A stretch of 64,000 nt of DNA from Enterobacter sp. RHBSTW-00994 (GCF_013782625.1 NZ_CP056199.1:2002588-2066587), one strand, 5' to 3'; counted from the stretch's first letter, positions 36,432 through 46,652 are shown. The notes: a model not told the origin generated them from the sequence alone. Numbers and translations: made by a program.

Positions 36432-36779
36432 ATGAGCACCACTATTGAAAAAATCCAGCACCAGATTGCTGAAAACCCGATTCTCCTGTACATGAAAGGT
36501 TCTCCAAAACTGCCAAGCTGCGGTTTCTCCGCGCAAGCGGTCCAGGCGTTGTCTGCCTGCGGCGAGCGTTTTGCTTACGTTGATATCCTGCAAAACCCGG
36601 ATATTCGCGCTGAATTACCAAAATATGCAAACTGGCCGACGTTCCCGCAACTGTGGGTTGATGGTGAGCTGGTTGGTGGTTGCGACATCCTGATTGAAAT
36701 GTATCAGCGTGGCGAACTGCAGCAGTTGATCAAAGAAACGGCAGCTAAGTACAAATCAGAAGAGCCTGATGCGGAATAA
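36432..36779 (+). CDS. grxD: Monothiol glutaredoxin GrxD
   Basis: CGFS-type glutaredoxin that binds and transfers [2Fe-2S] clusters together with BolA-family proteins. 115 residues as in E. coli; active-site Cys30 in PSCGFS, glutathione-site WPTFPQLWV and GGCDI. AAAGGAAG precedes the ATG. A strong terminator follows. Confidence 0.97.
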   Translation: MSTTIEKIQHQIAENPILLYMKGSPKLPSCGFSAQAVQALSACGERFAYVDILQNPDIRAELPKYANWPTFPQLWVDGELVGGCDILIEMYQRGELQQLIKETAAKYKSEEPDAE

Positions 36780-36793
36780 GTTTTTGCCCCAGT

Positions 36794-36823
36794 AAAAAAG
36801 CGACCATAGCGGTCGCTTTTTTT
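36794..36823. terminator. Terminator between grxD and rnt
   Basis: AAAAAAGCGACC, short loop, GGTCGCTTTTTTT. Long A and T flanks make it usable from both sides; rnt converges on it. Confidence 0.9.
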
Positions 36824-36837
36824 ATGTCTGGTACAGA

Positions 36838-37488
36838 TTACTCTTCGCTTTCGCCCATCGATAACGGCCAGCCGCCAAGACGCTTCCAGCGGTTCACAAT
36901 CTCACAGAATAACTCTGCTGTACGTTCGGTATCGTACAATGCGGAGTGCGCCTGTGTACCGTCAAAATCGATCCCTGCGGTGATGCAGGCTTTCGATAGC
37001 ACAGTCTGACCAAGTGCCAGGCCGCTCAGGGCCGCGGTATCAAAGGTAACAAACGGGTGGAAAGGGTTGCGTTTGAGGGATGCTCGCTCGGCAGCAGCCA
37101 TCATAAAGCTGTGATCAAATGTGGCGTTGTGGGCCACCATAATTGCGCGACTGCAATCACTCTCTTTCATCCCTTTGCGTACCATTTTAAAAATGGCGTG
37201 CAGGGCGTCGTACTCGCTCACCGCACCGCGCAGGGGGTTATGCGGGTCAATACCGTTAAATGCCAGCGCTTCGGGTTGCAGGTTTGCACCTTCGAAGGGG
37301 TCAACATGGAAATGCAGCGTGGTGTCCGGTGAAATCCAGCCCTGTTCATCCATCTTCAGCGTGATGGCAGCAACTTCAAGCAGCGCATCGGTTTTAGCGT
37401 TGAATCCCGCAGTTTCAACATCAATAACAACAGGATAAAAACCACGAAAACGGTCGCGTAGACCGGCAAATTGAGCGTTATCGGACAT
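36838..37488 (-). CDS. rnt: Ribonuclease T
   Basis: DEDDh 3'-5' exoribonuclease that trims tRNA and other stable RNA 3' ends. 216 residues. Exonuclease motifs: [18 protein letters not shown] (Asp/Glu metal ligands), [10 protein letters not shown], and [14 protein letters not shown] (His and Asp). Followed on the other side by gloA, 96 bases upstream in the same direction. Confidence 0.96.
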   Translation of the reverse strand: MSDNAQFAGLRDRFRGFYPVVIDVETAGFNAKTDALLEVAAITLKMDEQGWISPDTTLHFHVDPFEGANLQPEALAFNGIDPHNPLRGAVSEYDALHAIFKMVRKGMKESDCSRAIMVAHNATFDHSFMMAAAERASLKRNPFHPFVTFDTAALSGLALGQTVLSKACITAGIDFDGTQAHSALYDTERTAELFCEIVNRWKRLGGWPLSMGESEE

Positions 37489-37584
37489 CAGGGTCTCTTA
37501 CAAGGGGAAAAAAGCAGAGCGCATTATGGCAAATTTTGAGGGGGGATGCAGTAAAACTAGGGGCGCATCGCGCGCCCGTGAGAA

Positions 37585-37992
37585 TCAATTGCCCAGACCA
37601 CGACCCGCATCTTTGGCTTCGATCAACTCGATTTTATAACCATCAGGATCTTCAACAAAAGCAATGACCGTCGTGCCGCCTTTTACCGGACCGGCTTCGC
37701 GCGTGACGTTGCCGCCGTTGCCACGAATACGTTCGCAGGCCTCTGCCGCATTATCGACTTCGAGGGCGATATGGCCGTAGGCCGTGCCCAGCTCGTATTG
37801 GTCTACACCCCAGTTATAGGTCAGCTCAATGACCGCTTCATCGCTTTCCGGGCCGTACCCGACGAATGCCAGCGAGTATTTATATTCCGGATTTTCACTG
37901 GTACGCAGCAGTTTCATGCCCAGTACGTTAGTGTAAAAATCGACAGAACGTTGTAAATCGCCAACGCGCAGCATGGTGTGAAGTAGGCGCAT
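37585..37992 (-). CDS. gloA: Lactoylglutathione lyase GloA (glyoxalase I)
   Basis: Nickel-dependent glyoxalase I; converts the methylglyoxal-glutathione hemithioacetal to S-lactoylglutathione. 135 residues, the E. coli size. Metal ligands expected at His5 (MRLLH), Glu56, His74 (GHIALEVD) and Glu122 (YKIELIE). In E. coli it is read from the nemRA-gloA operon; here it follows nemA by 88 bases in the same direction, so NemR likely controls it too. Confidence 0.97.
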   Translation of the reverse strand: MRLLHTMLRVGDLQRSVDFYTNVLGMKLLRTSENPEYKYSLAFVGYGPESDEAVIELTYNWGVDQYELGTAYGHIALEVDNAAEACERIRGNGGNVTREAGPVKGGTTVIAFVEDPDGYKIELIEAKDAGRGLGN

Positions 37993-38080
37993 AATTTCCT
38001 CATTAACGAATGGATTATGTTTTTGAACAGAAACGATGTTTTAGTATAGCGGCGAAGTATCGCCGCTATCAATGAGGGGA

Positions 38081-39178
38081 TTATAAAGAAGGGTAATCGG
38101 TGTAGCCTTCAGCCCCGCCGCCGTAGAAGCTTTCTGGACGCTGTGGATTCAGTTCCGCTTTACGTTCCAGTCGGGCGACCAGATCAGGGTTGGCAATATA
38201 ATCGCGCCCAAAAGCAACCGCGTCGATCAGACCTTTGCTAATCAGATCTTCTGCTTTTTCTGGGGTATATGCGCCTGCACCAATAATCACACCGTGGAAA
38301 CGTTCACGCACTTTCTGGCGGAATGCTTCGGTGTAAGGCTGACCACCGGCCCAGTCTGGCTCGGACATGTGCAGATAGGCAATACCACGTTTAGCCAGCT
38401 CTTCAATCAGATACAGCGCATCGGCTTCTTCGTTCGGACCGTTGTCAACGTTCTGGAAAGAACCAACTGGAGATACACGAATACCAATACGGTCCGGGCT
38501 CCACTCCTGACAGACGGCATCAACCACTTCCAGTACCAGGCGTGCACGGTTTTCCACACTACCGCCATACTGGTCGGTACGATGGTTGGAAGACGGAGAC
38601 AGGAACTGGTGTAGCAGGTAGCCGTGAGCAGAATGCAGTTCAACCAGATCAAAACCCGCTTCGCGCGCGTTAGCTACGGCCTGACGGAAATCGTTCACAA
38701 TGCCAGGGATCTCATCAAGCTCAAGTGCGCGCGGCATAGAGGTATCAACACGAATGGCATGTCCGTTTTCATCACGCAGAGAGGTACGCGTACCTGCGCT
38801 CAATGCGGAAGGAGCCACAGGAGCCTGACCACCAGGTTGAATGCTGTTATGTGAAATACGACCGGTATGCCACAGTTGAACCGCAATGCGACCCTCTTCA
38901 GCATGAACACCCGCTGTAATTTTCTTCCAGGCTGCCACTTGTTCCGGGCTGTGCAGGCCTGGTGCGCCAGCATATCCTTTTGCCTGGGCTGAAATTTGAG
39001 TTGCTTCTGAGATGATAAGACCAGAGCTGGCACGCTGACGGTAATATTCACCCATCAGTGGAGTTGGGATATCACCCGGTTCAATACTGCGCAGGCGTGT
39101 AAGAGGGGCCATGAATACGCGGTTTGGTGCGGTAACGGCTCCCACTTTCAGTGGGGTAAATAATTTTTCAGCTGACAT
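38081..39178 (-). CDS. nemA: N-ethylmaleimide reductase NemA
   Basis: Old Yellow Enzyme family FMN ene-reductase; reduces N-ethylmaleimide, quinones, nitroesters and other electrophiles with NADPH. The start at [13 protein letters not shown] gives 365 residues as in E. coli; the longer ORF crosses a NemR-like site and is rejected. Active-site [11 protein letters not shown] and FMN-site segments are intact. Preceded by nemR with a 53-base gap that contains a second NemR-box-like sequence. Confidence 0.97.
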   Translation of the reverse strand: MSAEKLFTPLKVGAVTAPNRVFMAPLTRLRSIEPGDIPTPLMGEYYRQRASSGLIISEATQISAQAKGYAGAPGLHSPEQVAAWKKITAGVHAEEGRIAVQLWHTGRISHNSIQPGGQAPVAPSALSAGTRTSLRDENGHAIRVDTSMPRALELDEIPGIVNDFRQAVANAREAGFDLVELHSAHGYLLHQFLSPSSNHRTDQYGGSVENRARLVLEVVDAVCQEWSPDRIGIRVSPVGSFQNVDNGPNEEADALYLIEELAKRGIAYLHMSEPDWAGGQPYTEAFRQKVRERFHGVIIGAGAYTPEKAEDLISKGLIDAVAFGRDYIANPDLVARLERKAELNPQRPESFYGGGAEGYTDYPSL

Positions 39179-39191
39179 AGAAACTCCTGAG

Positions 39192-39206
39192 TAGACCGGT
39201 CGACTA
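39192..39206. promoter_or_regulatory. NemR-box-like site between nemR and nemA
   Basis: TAGACCGGTCGACTA sits 14 bases before nemA. It shares TAGACC and TCG with the main NemR box, one base shorter, and its core GACCGGTC is a perfect palindrome. Possible extra control point for nemA alone. Confidence 0.45.
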
Positions 39207-39231
39207 GTAATGAGGTAAATAAAAACGCCTG

Positions 39232-39831
39232 TCAAACGCCAGGCGTTGTAATACTGTTTTTCACATGAGCCAACGCGCTTTCGAGCGGCACGGCACTGCG
39301 AGAAATCTTGGCTTGCAGGTTTGCACCTAACCAAAGGGCATATAAAACCTGGGCCTGCGTTAACGGCTCGCCGGTGAAGGTGAGCGTTTTTTCACTGCGA
39401 CCTTTTTCCAGCGCCTGAGCCAGCAGGGCGATAACCCCGCTTGCTCCTTTGTCCATTGCGGTGCGCATATCTTCTGAAAGATCGCACACTTCCGCAGAGA
39501 GTTTGACCGTCAGGCAACCGCTAATAATGCCCTGTTGGCAAAACTGTTTCAGCGTTTCCTGATAGTAGTTAAGAACACGATCCCGATAGTTACCTTCACC
39601 GCTCGTAAAGTGGGTGGCAAGTCGCTGGTGGTAGCTGGCATAGTGCCGCTCAAGCATGGCCACGCCAAACGCTTCTTTGGATCGAAAATAATGGTAAAAC
39701 GATCCTTTAGGAACCTCAGCGGTTTTCAATAACTCGCTCAGACCCATTCCCGTAAACCCCCGGTGCATACACAGGCGCTCGCCGGTTTCCAGGAGGTGTT
39801 CACGGGTATCATGTTCTGTGTTTCTGCTCAT
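39232..39831 (-). CDS. nemR: TetR-family repressor NemR
   Basis: Electrophile- and bleach-sensing repressor of nemRA-gloA. 199 residues as in E. coli. HTH at 15-55 ([25 protein letters not shown]). The redox residues studied in E. coli are present: Cys21, Cys98, Cys106 and Cys116, and Lys in LQAKISR near 175 for the Cys-Lys bond. Its operator is directly upstream (39845-39860). Confidence 0.97.
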   Translation of the reverse strand: MSRNTEHDTREHLLETGERLCMHRGFTGMGLSELLKTAEVPKGSFYHYFRSKEAFGVAMLERHYASYHQRLATHFTSGEGNYRDRVLNYYQETLKQFCQQGIISGCLTVKLSAEVCDLSEDMRTAMDKGASGVIALLAQALEKGRSEKTLTFTGEPLTQAQVLYALWLGANLQAKISRSAVPLESALAHVKNSITTPGV

Positions 39832-39844
39832 GCCGCCACTCTAA

Positions 39845-39860
39845 TAGACCGTTCGGTCTA
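39845..39860. promoter_or_regulatory. NemR operator
   Basis: TAGACCGTTCGGTCTA, a 16-base inverted repeat (TAGACC ... GGTCTA), 14 bases before nemR. It matches the E. coli NemR box and its place. Confidence 0.88.
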
Positions 39861-39869
39861 ATGCAAGCA

Positions 39870-41513
39870 TCATTGTTGACGACAATGTGTCAGAAGATCC
39901 AGCTGTGGTTGATAAACGGTTGATTTTACATTCATCATCCCCAGGACTGTTGAGAACAGATTGTCCTGAGAAACAGCCTCTTTTGCGGCCTGGTCGCGCA
40001 AACATTGCTCATTAATCCCAAAGTTTTTTGTGTAGTCCGGGGACAGCCAAAACATGAAAGGAATGTGCGTCTGCTGCTCAGGGGCCAGCATATATGGCGT
40101 GCCGTGCAGATAAATCCCGCTTTCGCCCAATGATTCACCGTGATCCGAGAGGTAAACCAGGGCTGTGTTCATGGTTGACTGCCGTGCTTTCAGAGCGTCG
40201 ATTGTTTTACTGACCACACTGTCGGTATAAAGAATGGTGTTGTCATAAGTGTTAATCAGTGCCTGGTGGTCGCAATCCTGAATTTCATTGGTATCGCAGG
40301 TTGGCGTAAATTGGCGGAAATTGTCCGGGTAGCGGTTGTAATACGCAGGTCCGTGGCTGCCCATCAGGTGAATCACGAGTACAGAATCTTGCTTCAGACC
40401 ATCAAGAACATCATCCAGACGATAGAGGTTTACATCGTCAATACAGGATTTATCTTTGCAAAACTGCTCCAGCTTCCACTGAGTCATGTCGGTGTGCGGC
40501 ACTCGGTCACAAGCCCCTTTGCATCCACCGTCGTTATCTCGCCACAGAATATTGACACCGGCATGGCCCAGTACGTCGAGCAAGCCTTCCTGATGGCGTG
40601 CAAGGTCTGCATCATATTTTTTACGGGTCATACCTGAGAACATGCAAGGTACAGAAACCGCGGTTTCCGTCCCACAGGAGGATGCCTGCGGGAAGTTGAT
40701 CATGTTTTGTTTTTTCAGTTGCGGATTGGTTTCACGCTCATAACCATTTAGCGAATAGTTTGCCGCACGTGACGCTTCGCCAACGACCAGTATCAGAACG
40801 GTTTTCTTTTTCTGCCCGGAAATCAGTGGACCCTTGTGCGCATCTTCTCCAATGCGAACCAAAGATTGATCACCTGCAAACCAGCGTGCTTTGCTGTATT
40901 TCGCCATCGCACTGACATAGTTCGCTGGCGTGACCATTTTGACGATGCTTTTGTTATTACGAAACAGCGATGCGTAGTCCTTATAAAACACGGACGCGAC
41001 GAGAATAATCACCAGTAGTGCGCCAAGAATAGACACGATACGCATCAGCAGAGCAACCCACCATTTCCCGGTGCGAATACGTACAAGTGCTAACACGACG
41101 GAAGGAATAATCCCCGCTATGGCAATCCATGTCAGTAGTTGGGGGGTGACTAACGCTGTGGCTTCCTGTGAATTTGTTTCGAAGACGTTGACCATCATAT
41201 TCTGGTCAATAACGGCTCCATAGGTGTACATAAAATAGGTTGCAGCGGCGCAGCCAATAGTGAGCAGGATCAGCAGTGGCTTACGGATAAACGGGATATT
41301 CAGCAAGCTGAAGATAATCACCCAACCACAAAACAACACCAGCGGAATAGATGCTGCGAACAACATGTCATGAAACTGTGTTGGCGCAATAATAGCCCAG
41401 CTACGCTGGATAAAGAGCGCGTTGAGAAAGGTGAAAAGGAGTGCACAGCCCAGAGTGAATTTCGTGTCGTTACACTGTAACTTTTTAATCAACCACATCG
41501 AGATCATAACCAT
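39870..41513 (-). CDS. EptA-like lipid A phosphoethanolamine transferase
   Basis: Inner membrane enzyme with a periplasmic alkaline-phosphatase-like domain that moves phosphoethanolamine from phosphatidylethanolamine to lipid A; this lowers binding of polymyxin and other cationic peptides. 547 residues: about five membrane segments up to residue 180, then the catalytic domain. Zinc/catalytic residues: Glu246 (VVGEASRA), nucleophile Thr282 (SCGTETAVS), His387 (GSHGPAYY), Asp457 and His458 (SDHGE). Related to EptA and MCR enzymes; which substrate is used is not decidable. E. coli has no gene here between nemR and ydhL. No basRS or phoPQ neighbour. Confidence 0.88.
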   Translation of the reverse strand: MVMISMWLIKKLQCNDTKFTLGCALLFTFLNALFIQRSWAIIAPTQFHDMLFAASIPLVLFCGWVIIFSLLNIPFIRKPLLILLTIGCAAATYFMYTYGAVIDQNMMVNVFETNSQEATALVTPQLLTWIAIAGIIPSVVLALVRIRTGKWWVALLMRIVSILGALLVIILVASVFYKDYASLFRNNKSIVKMVTPANYVSAMAKYSKARWFAGDQSLVRIGEDAHKGPLISGQKKKTVLILVVGEASRAANYSLNGYERETNPQLKKQNMINFPQASSCGTETAVSVPCMFSGMTRKKYDADLARHQEGLLDVLGHAGVNILWRDNDGGCKGACDRVPHTDMTQWKLEQFCKDKSCIDDVNLYRLDDVLDGLKQDSVLVIHLMGSHGPAYYNRYPDNFRQFTPTCDTNEIQDCDHQALINTYDNTILYTDSVVSKTIDALKARQSTMNTALVYLSDHGESLGESGIYLHGTPYMLAPEQQTHIPFMFWLSPDYTKNFGINEQCLRDQAAKEAVSQDNLFSTVLGMMNVKSTVYQPQLDLLTHCRQQ

Positions 41514-41648
41514 TCATTTTATTGATGCTGGCGAGTATAGAGAGGGAAGATTAGTGAAACCTTAATGCCACATTTCTGTGGTAAAGCCCTTGCACACGGG
41601 ACGTTTAACGTCTTCACTGTAGGTGATGAATGGTGTGTGGAGGTGCGT

Positions 41649-41888
41649 GTGGCAGAGCAACTGGAGTTTTTCCCTGTCCAGAGCCCGTGCCGGGGTATTT
41701 GTCAGTCGGATGAGCGCGGATTCTGTCGGGGGTGTATGCGTACACGCGATGAGCGTTTTAACTGGCAAAATTTGAGCGACACACAAAAACAGGACGTTCT
41801 GCGTCTCTGTCGACAGCGCCTGCTGCGCAAATTACGCGCAAGCAAGACAGGTAATACCGAAGAACCCCAGCAACCTTCACTGTTTTAG
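41649..41888 (+). CDS. ydhL: DUF1289 protein YdhL
   Basis: Small cysteine-rich protein of family DUF1289: SPCRGICQSDERGFCRGCMRTRDE, four cysteines that could bind metal. GTG start at 41649 chosen because GGAGG is 5 bases upstream and the product is 79 residues as in E. coli; the ATG-initiated frame from 41565 adds 28 residues. Function unknown. Followed by ydhF after 48 bases. Confidence 0.9.
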   Translation: MAEQLEFFPVQSPCRGICQSDERGFCRGCMRTRDERFNWQNLSDTQKQDVLRLCRQRLLRKLRASKTGNTEEPQQPSLF

Positions 41889-41936
41889 CAGCGCAATTGC
41901 GTATACTCATAGCATCTATTCCTTGAGGAAATTGTT

Positions 41937-42833
41937 ATGGTTCAGCGTATTGCCCTTGCACCCCAGGGCCCGGAATTCTCCCGCTTTGTGATGGGTTACT
42001 GGCGCCTGATGGACTGGAATATGTCCCCGCTTCAACTGGCGAGCTTTATTGAAGAGCACCTCGATTTAGGCATTACTACTGTCGACCATGCTGACATCTA
42101 TGGCGGCTATCTGTGTGAAGCCGCATTTGGTGAAGCGTTAAAATTGGTTCCGGCGTTACGTAACCGGATGGAGATCGTCACAAAATGCGGTATCGCGACC
42201 ACGGCCAAGCCTGAACACGCTCTGGGCCACTACATCACGACTCGCGATCACATTGTTCAGAGCGCTGAGCAATCTCTGGCCAATCTTGCGACCGATCATA
42301 TCGATCTTTTGCTGATTCACCGTCCCGATCCATTGATGGATGCTGATGAAGTGGCAGAGGCGTTCCTGAACCTGCATCAGAGCGGTAAAGTTCGTCATTT
42401 TGGCGTATCAAACTTTACTCCGGCGCAGTTCACACTGCTCCAGTCTCGTCTGCCATTTACCCTGGCAACCAACCAGGTTGAGATCTCCCCGGTACACCAG
42501 CCGTTACTGCTGGATGGTACACTGGATCAACTGCAACAGTTACGTATACGGCCGATGGCATGGTCTTGCCTCGGTGGTGGGCGCTTGTTTAACGATGAGG
42601 CGTTCCAGCCATTGCGTGATGAATTGACCACGATTGCACGAGAACTGAATGCGGAAAGCATTGAGCAGGTAGTTTATGCGTGGATTATGCGTCTGCCATC
42701 GAAACCATTGCCAATTATCGGTTCTGGCAAAATTGAACGTGTTCGTGCGGCAATAGCGGCGGAAGAGCTGCAAATGACCCGTCAACAATGGTTCCGCATC
42801 CGTAAAGCGGCGCTGGGGTATGATGTTCCCTGA
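41937..42833 (+). CDS. ydhF: Aldo/keto reductase YdhF
   Basis: NADPH-dependent oxidoreductase of the aldo/keto reductase superfamily, 298 residues as in E. coli. Conserved catalytic tetrad segment DHADIYGGYLCE (Asp, Tyr) with Lys in EIVTKCGI and His in LLIHRPD. Physiological substrate unknown. It ends 22 bases from the convergent ydhK; in E. coli sodC lies between these genes. Confidence 0.93.
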   Translation: MVQRIALAPQGPEFSRFVMGYWRLMDWNMSPLQLASFIEEHLDLGITTVDHADIYGGYLCEAAFGEALKLVPALRNRMEIVTKCGIATTAKPEHALGHYITTRDHIVQSAEQSLANLATDHIDLLLIHRPDPLMDADEVAEAFLNLHQSGKVRHFGVSNFTPAQFTLLQSRLPFTLATNQVEISPVHQPLLLDGTLDQLQQLRIRPMAWSCLGGGRLFNDEAFQPLRDELTTIARELNAESIEQVVYAWIMRLPSKPLPIIGSGKIERVRAAIAAEELQMTRQQWFRIRKAALGYDVP

Positions 42834-42837
42834 TAAC

Positions 42838-42867
42838 AAAACCCCCTGATTTCCATCAGGGGGTTTC
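42838..42867. terminator. Terminator between ydhF and ydhK
   Basis: AAACCCCCTGAT, loop, ATCAGGGGGTTT: perfect stem with T or A flanks. It overlaps the last codons of ydhK on the minus strand. Confidence 0.85.
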
Positions 42868-44889
42868 CTCATGTTGTTCGGAAATGGTCCCAGGCGCAGG
42901 AGCCTGCTCAAGCTGAGAAAGAGAGCAATGTAAGCGCCAGATCAATGAGGCCAGGTCGCGTGCTGCAGGCGCAGGGTGGCGTCCCAGGGTTGTGCAAATT
43001 CGTTGTAACTCCTCCAGCGTCAGTGCCAGTGGTCGTTGCTGAACGCCCCGTTCACTCATCACGTCCCGCAGCAGCGCAATACAAACATCACGAACCTGCG
43101 ACAACGGATCCGATCGTGTTTCCCAGGCGCGTAATTGCCACACCACATGTGAACAATTGAGCAAGACAACGCCCCAGCGCAGCAACCAGCGGCGGGAGAG
43201 AGAGTCCTGACTATTATTCAACTGGCTAACATGATGGTAAACCAGCGATTCATATTCACTCTCGCGAAGGTGGGGTTTACGGCTCAGTTGATCGACGAAT
43301 CCTCTGCGCAACTCGCGAATATGGCGTCGACTCTTACGTGCGTCGGAGCCTGGTCGCAGAACGGCAAACGCCAGCCAGGCGAGGGCAACCCCCAGAATTT
43401 TTGCCAGGTTGTCGTTCAGGAAATCTGCAAAATCATAAACCGGTGGGTTTGTTACGGCGATAAATGACCCCATAAACACAATCAGTTGTCCCCATAAACC
43501 AGCCAGTTTCGGCATCTGTAACTTCAGCAGTTGCATGGTGGTGAGCAGAGGAAAGAGAAAAAGCAGAAATTGCCACAAGTCAGTGATTTGGACCATCAAT
43601 CCGAACATGACCACAAAACTGAAGAGTGACAGGAGCGTCAGCGTACGCAGTAGTAGCGTCAGGGAATTAAAGGGAGAGGCGACCACGGAGTACAGTACGC
43701 AACTGATGGCGGCAAGTGTCAACGCTGCTGAACTTGCGTCCCACTGCGTTGCGATTCCCCATGTACCGACAAGCATGAGCGCACAAAAGGTACGAAAGCC
43801 GCTCCAGAGTGCTTCCATGTTATCTGTGTGTCTTGCTAGCGCTGGGCTTTGCGGGACCGCAAATTTCGTAATCGGTGTGGCATTTTCAATGGTATTTATC
43901 CAGCGACTGCTCTGCAAATAGAGCCGACAAAAATAGCGCAGCCTCTGCCAGAACGCGCGATGCCGGTAATCATACTCATCCACAGGGGCCAGTGGAGCAA
44001 TAATGCGTGCAACGGTGTAAAAGTCGGTCTGCGGGCGGGCTAGGGTATTGAGCAGGGTTTCAATGACGTCACGGGTATTTTCAGGTGGATTAGGCCAGTT
44101 GAGCAACATTCGGCGCAGACTGGAGATCGCACTGGTCATCCGCAACTGTTGGTGCAAAACATAGTTGAGCAGCGCATTTTGGCGGCGAAAGCGGTAGTGG
44201 CTCCAGAACGCCTGGATCCGCAGAAGATTCATGGTCAGGATTTGACCGATGACTTTTTCATGAGCAAGGCGGATCTCGTCGTTGGTTTCGGGCTGCCAGA
44301 GAAGACTGGCATGCTCAAGCAAACGGGCATGCATTGTTTTCAATGCAATGATGAGTGCTGTGCCATCGGACGTGCTGGGCAAGATCATCATCATTACGCC
44401 GCCGCACAAAATGCCGACAATGACTTCGCAAACACGGGCCTGTGCGATATCCCACAGTTCAGTTGTGTCCAGAACATTGATCATCGGAAAAGCGATAATG
44501 GCCGCAGTATAGCCAGCCAGTTGAAACGCGTAAGCGACATTATTGGTAAAATGCGCGCAGGCCCAGGTACAAAAACCTAGCCAGCTCGCCATGCTGAGTA
44601 AAAACAGCCAGGGATCGTTGAGGGTATGACCTGCAATGATGAGCGCTGCAGTTGCGCCTAATAAGCTACCGACAACGCGCCCCAGGCTTTTGCTAATAAC
44701 ACCTCCAACGGTTGGGAAACTCACCACTGCCGCAGAAGTCATCGCCCAGTAAGGTTCATCCAGATTGAGATAATAAGCGATGGTAAGGGCAAGGCACATT
44801 GCAATGCCGTTTCGAAGCGCATACCGCCATTGTGGGCGCGTCGCTTTAATCCAGGGGGTATTACGCCAGGAAAAAGCCTGCAAATTCAT
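42856..44889 (-). CDS. ydhK: FUSC-family inner membrane transporter YdhK
   Basis: Aromatic-acid-exporter type (AaeB-like) membrane protein, 677 residues with two clusters of membrane spans and two cytosolic regions. It pairs with YdhJ, the membrane-fusion subunit, and YdhI, as AaeB does with AaeA and AaeX. Starts on a 4-base overlap with ydhJ. Substrates unknown. In E. coli the operon is next to and thought to respond to SlyA, whose gene is divergent here. Confidence 0.92.
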   Translation of the reverse strand: MNLQAFSWRNTPWIKATRPQWRYALRNGIAMCLALTIAYYLNLDEPYWAMTSAAVVSFPTVGGVISKSLGRVVGSLLGATAALIIAGHTLNDPWLFLLSMASWLGFCTWACAHFTNNVAYAFQLAGYTAAIIAFPMINVLDTTELWDIAQARVCEVIVGILCGGVMMMILPSTSDGTALIIALKTMHARLLEHASLLWQPETNDEIRLAHEKVIGQILTMNLLRIQAFWSHYRFRRQNALLNYVLHQQLRMTSAISSLRRMLLNWPNPPENTRDVIETLLNTLARPQTDFYTVARIIAPLAPVDEYDYRHRAFWQRLRYFCRLYLQSSRWINTIENATPITKFAVPQSPALARHTDNMEALWSGFRTFCALMLVGTWGIATQWDASSAALTLAAISCVLYSVVASPFNSLTLLLRTLTLLSLFSFVVMFGLMVQITDLWQFLLFLFPLLTTMQLLKLQMPKLAGLWGQLIVFMGSFIAVTNPPVYDFADFLNDNLAKILGVALAWLAFAVLRPGSDARKSRRHIRELRRGFVDQLSRKPHLRESEYESLVYHHVSQLNNSQDSLSRRWLLRWGVVLLNCSHVVWQLRAWETRSDPLSQVRDVCIALLRDVMSERGVQQRPLALTLEELQRICTTLGRHPAPAARDLASLIWRLHCSLSQLEQAPAPGTISEQHEETP

Positions 44890-45749
44890 CTGCGTGTTCC
44901 AATTGACACAGTGCAGGTTGTACCTGACACCAGTGTAATGTCCTGCGGTATGTTATCGAATTCCACCCGAACCGGGACACGTTGAGCAAGGCGCACCCAG
45001 GGAACATTGGGTTTGATATCCGGAACCAAACCGGAATCTGTCTCTACGCTTTGATCGTAAATGGCACGTCCAATGCTTGAAACGTGACCCTGTAACGTCT
45101 GCGAGCCGCTGTAAAGTGTGATCTGAGCGGGTGCTCCGTTCCGAATATGGCGTAATTTTGTCTCTTCAAAATAACCGACAACATAAAAAGAGTGGCTATC
45201 AATCAGCGCAAAAACGGGTTGACCGGTCGTTGCGTAATTACCGACGCGTGTAGATAAGTTTGTCACCCACCCATCCACAGGGGCTTTAACGACAGTTTGG
45301 GTCAGTTGCCATTCAGCCTGTTTAAGGGAAGCCTCAGCCACATCTACACTGGCCTGCATAGCCTTGACATTGATATTGGCGGTATCTAAGTCTTCTGCAG
45401 AAATGTAATTTTGCGATAAATGGCGGCGGCGGTTGGCTTCATTATTGGCTTTGGCCAGGTCGGATTGTGCCTTTGCAAGTTGCGCCTGAGCATTAAGGAT
45501 CGCGATATGGTACGGCGTTTCATCGATGCGGAATAACACATCGCCCGCTTTTACGAACTGGTTATCTTTAATAAGAAGTGTCGTGATACTGCCTGAAACC
45601 TGAGGGGTAATGCTGACCTGCTCGGCGCGGATTTTTCCATCTCTCGTCCAGGGTGATTGCATATAAAAGTTCCACAGCCACCAACCGGCGAGGAGTGCCA
45701 AAGCGAGCACAAAAAGAGTGGAAAAGTATTTAAGCGTTTTCAGGGTCAT
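44886..45749 (-). CDS. ydhJ: HlyD-family membrane fusion protein YdhJ
   Basis: Periplasmic adaptor with one N-terminal membrane anchor (residues 6-30), a lipoyl/barrel-sandwich domain split by a coiled coil ([20 protein letters not shown]) and a beta-barrel ([10 protein letters not shown]). 287 residues from MTLKTLKYF; the longer frame adds 12 residues that lie in ydhI and is rejected. Two bases separate it from ydhI. Confidence 0.92.
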   Translation of the reverse strand: MTLKTLKYFSTLFVLALALLAGWWLWNFYMQSPWTRDGKIRAEQVSITPQVSGSITTLLIKDNQFVKAGDVLFRIDETPYHIAILNAQAQLAKAQSDLAKANNEANRRRHLSQNYISAEDLDTANINVKAMQASVDVAEASLKQAEWQLTQTVVKAPVDGWVTNLSTRVGNYATTGQPVFALIDSHSFYVVGYFEETKLRHIRNGAPAQITLYSGSQTLQGHVSSIGRAIYDQSVETDSGLVPDIKPNVPWVRLAQRVPVRVEFDNIPQDITLVSGTTCTVSIGTRR

Positions 45750-45751
45750 AA

Positions 45752-45988
45752 TCACCACACAATCAATACGGCAAGGCCAAGACACACGGACAGGGCAAAC
45801 AGGGAAAGATCCATTAGCATGGGATGCCAGATTTCACCGGAATACATCCAGTCACGCAGTAGACGATGTGCAACAAGCCAAATCAAAAATCCCAGCAGGG
45901 CGGCTTTAAACAGGGGAGGAAAGTATACGGATGCGCCGACGATCAGATCTTGAAGAGGTAACCCTGCGGAGCGATAAGAGAACGTCAC
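45752..45988 (-). CDS. ydhI: DUF1656 membrane protein YdhI (AaeX-like)
   Basis: 78 residues with two membrane segments ([12 protein letters not shown] ... [13 protein letters not shown], then [17 protein letters not shown]). Always found ahead of HlyD/FUSC pairs such as aaeXAB; its role is not known. First gene of the ydhIJK operon, divergent from slyA. Confidence 0.93.
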   Translation of the reverse strand: MTFSYRSAGLPLQDLIVGASVYFPPLFKAALLGFLIWLVAHRLLRDWMYSGEIWHPMLMDLSLFALSVCLGLAVLIVW

Positions 45989-46152
45989 GAGCAGAAATCC
46001 TTTGCAGAGGAGAGAATGCCACGATGGCCTGTCTTAAAATAATGAAGCATCAGCATTCAGTGTAAATCATACTTTCGACATGGATGAATGTAGTATTGCA
46101 TTTGTTTTGGCAATATAAATGCTGCACACTATTCTAAAATCAGTATAATAAC

Positions 46153-46164
46153 TTAGCAAGCTAA
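46153..46164. promoter_or_regulatory. SlyA operator
   Basis: TTAGCAAGCTAA, a perfect match to the SlyA palindrome, lies 16 bases before the slyA start. It indicates autoregulation and possible control of the divergent ydhIJK operon. Confidence 0.9.
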
Positions 46165-46180
46165 TTATAAGGAGATGAAA

Positions 46181-46615
46181 TTGGAATCGCCATTAGGTTC
46201 TGATCTGGCAAGGTTAGTACGCGTCTGGCGTGCTCTGATTGACCATCGCCTCAAACCTCTGGAATTGACACAGACACATTGGGTAACGTTGCATAATATT
46301 CATCAGCTTCCACCCGAACAGTCGCAAATTCAACTGGCAAAAGCGATAGGCATTGAGCAACCGTCACTGGTACGTACGCTTGATCAGCTGGAGGAAAAAG
46401 GACTTATTTCCCGCCAGACCTGCGCCAGCGATCGTCGCGCTAAGCGGATTAAACTTACTGAGAAAGCGGCTCCCATCATCAGCGAGATGGAAGCGGTTAT
46501 CAGCAAGACGCGAGGGGAGATCCTGTCAGGGATTTCACCCGCGGAGCTGGAGATGCTCATTAGCCTGATTGGGCGACTTGAACAAAATATCAGCGAACTG
46601 CAGTCACGTGGCTGA
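46181..46615 (+). CDS. slyA: MarR-family regulator SlyA
   Basis: Winged-helix dimeric regulator that counteracts H-NS silencing and responds to small aromatic ligands. 144 residues from the TTG start. AAGGAG at 46169-46174 abuts the ATG at 46175 with no spacing but is 6 bases from the TTG, and E. coli SlyA is known to use [34 protein letters not shown] and wing [11 protein letters not shown] are intact. Shares a terminator with the convergent diguanylate cyclase gene. Confidence 0.96.
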   Translation: MESPLGSDLARLVRVWRALIDHRLKPLELTQTHWVTLHNIHQLPPEQSQIQLAKAIGIEQPSLVRTLDQLEEKGLISRQTCASDRRAKRIKLTEKAAPIISEMEAVISKTRGEILSGISPAELEMLISLIGRLEQNISELQSRG

Positions 46616-46622
46616 TATCACT

Positions 46623-46652
46623 AAAAAGCCTTGCAGCAGCAAGGCTTTTTTT
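46623..46652. terminator. Terminator between slyA and diguanylate cyclase
   Basis: AAAAAGCCTTGC, loop AGCA-type, GCAAGGCTTTTTTTA. Strong and symmetrical, so bidirectional. Confidence 0.9.

Noticed and set aside
38081..39334. 417-codon version of NemA
   Set aside because: The extra 52 codons cross the operator-like site and the nemR-nemA gap; the 365-residue form matches E. coli NemA.
39870..41513. Acquired plasmid-type mcr gene
   Set aside because: No IS or plasmid context, chromosomal neighbours on both sides and a composition like them; more likely a chromosomal EptA homologue, though clade was not computed.
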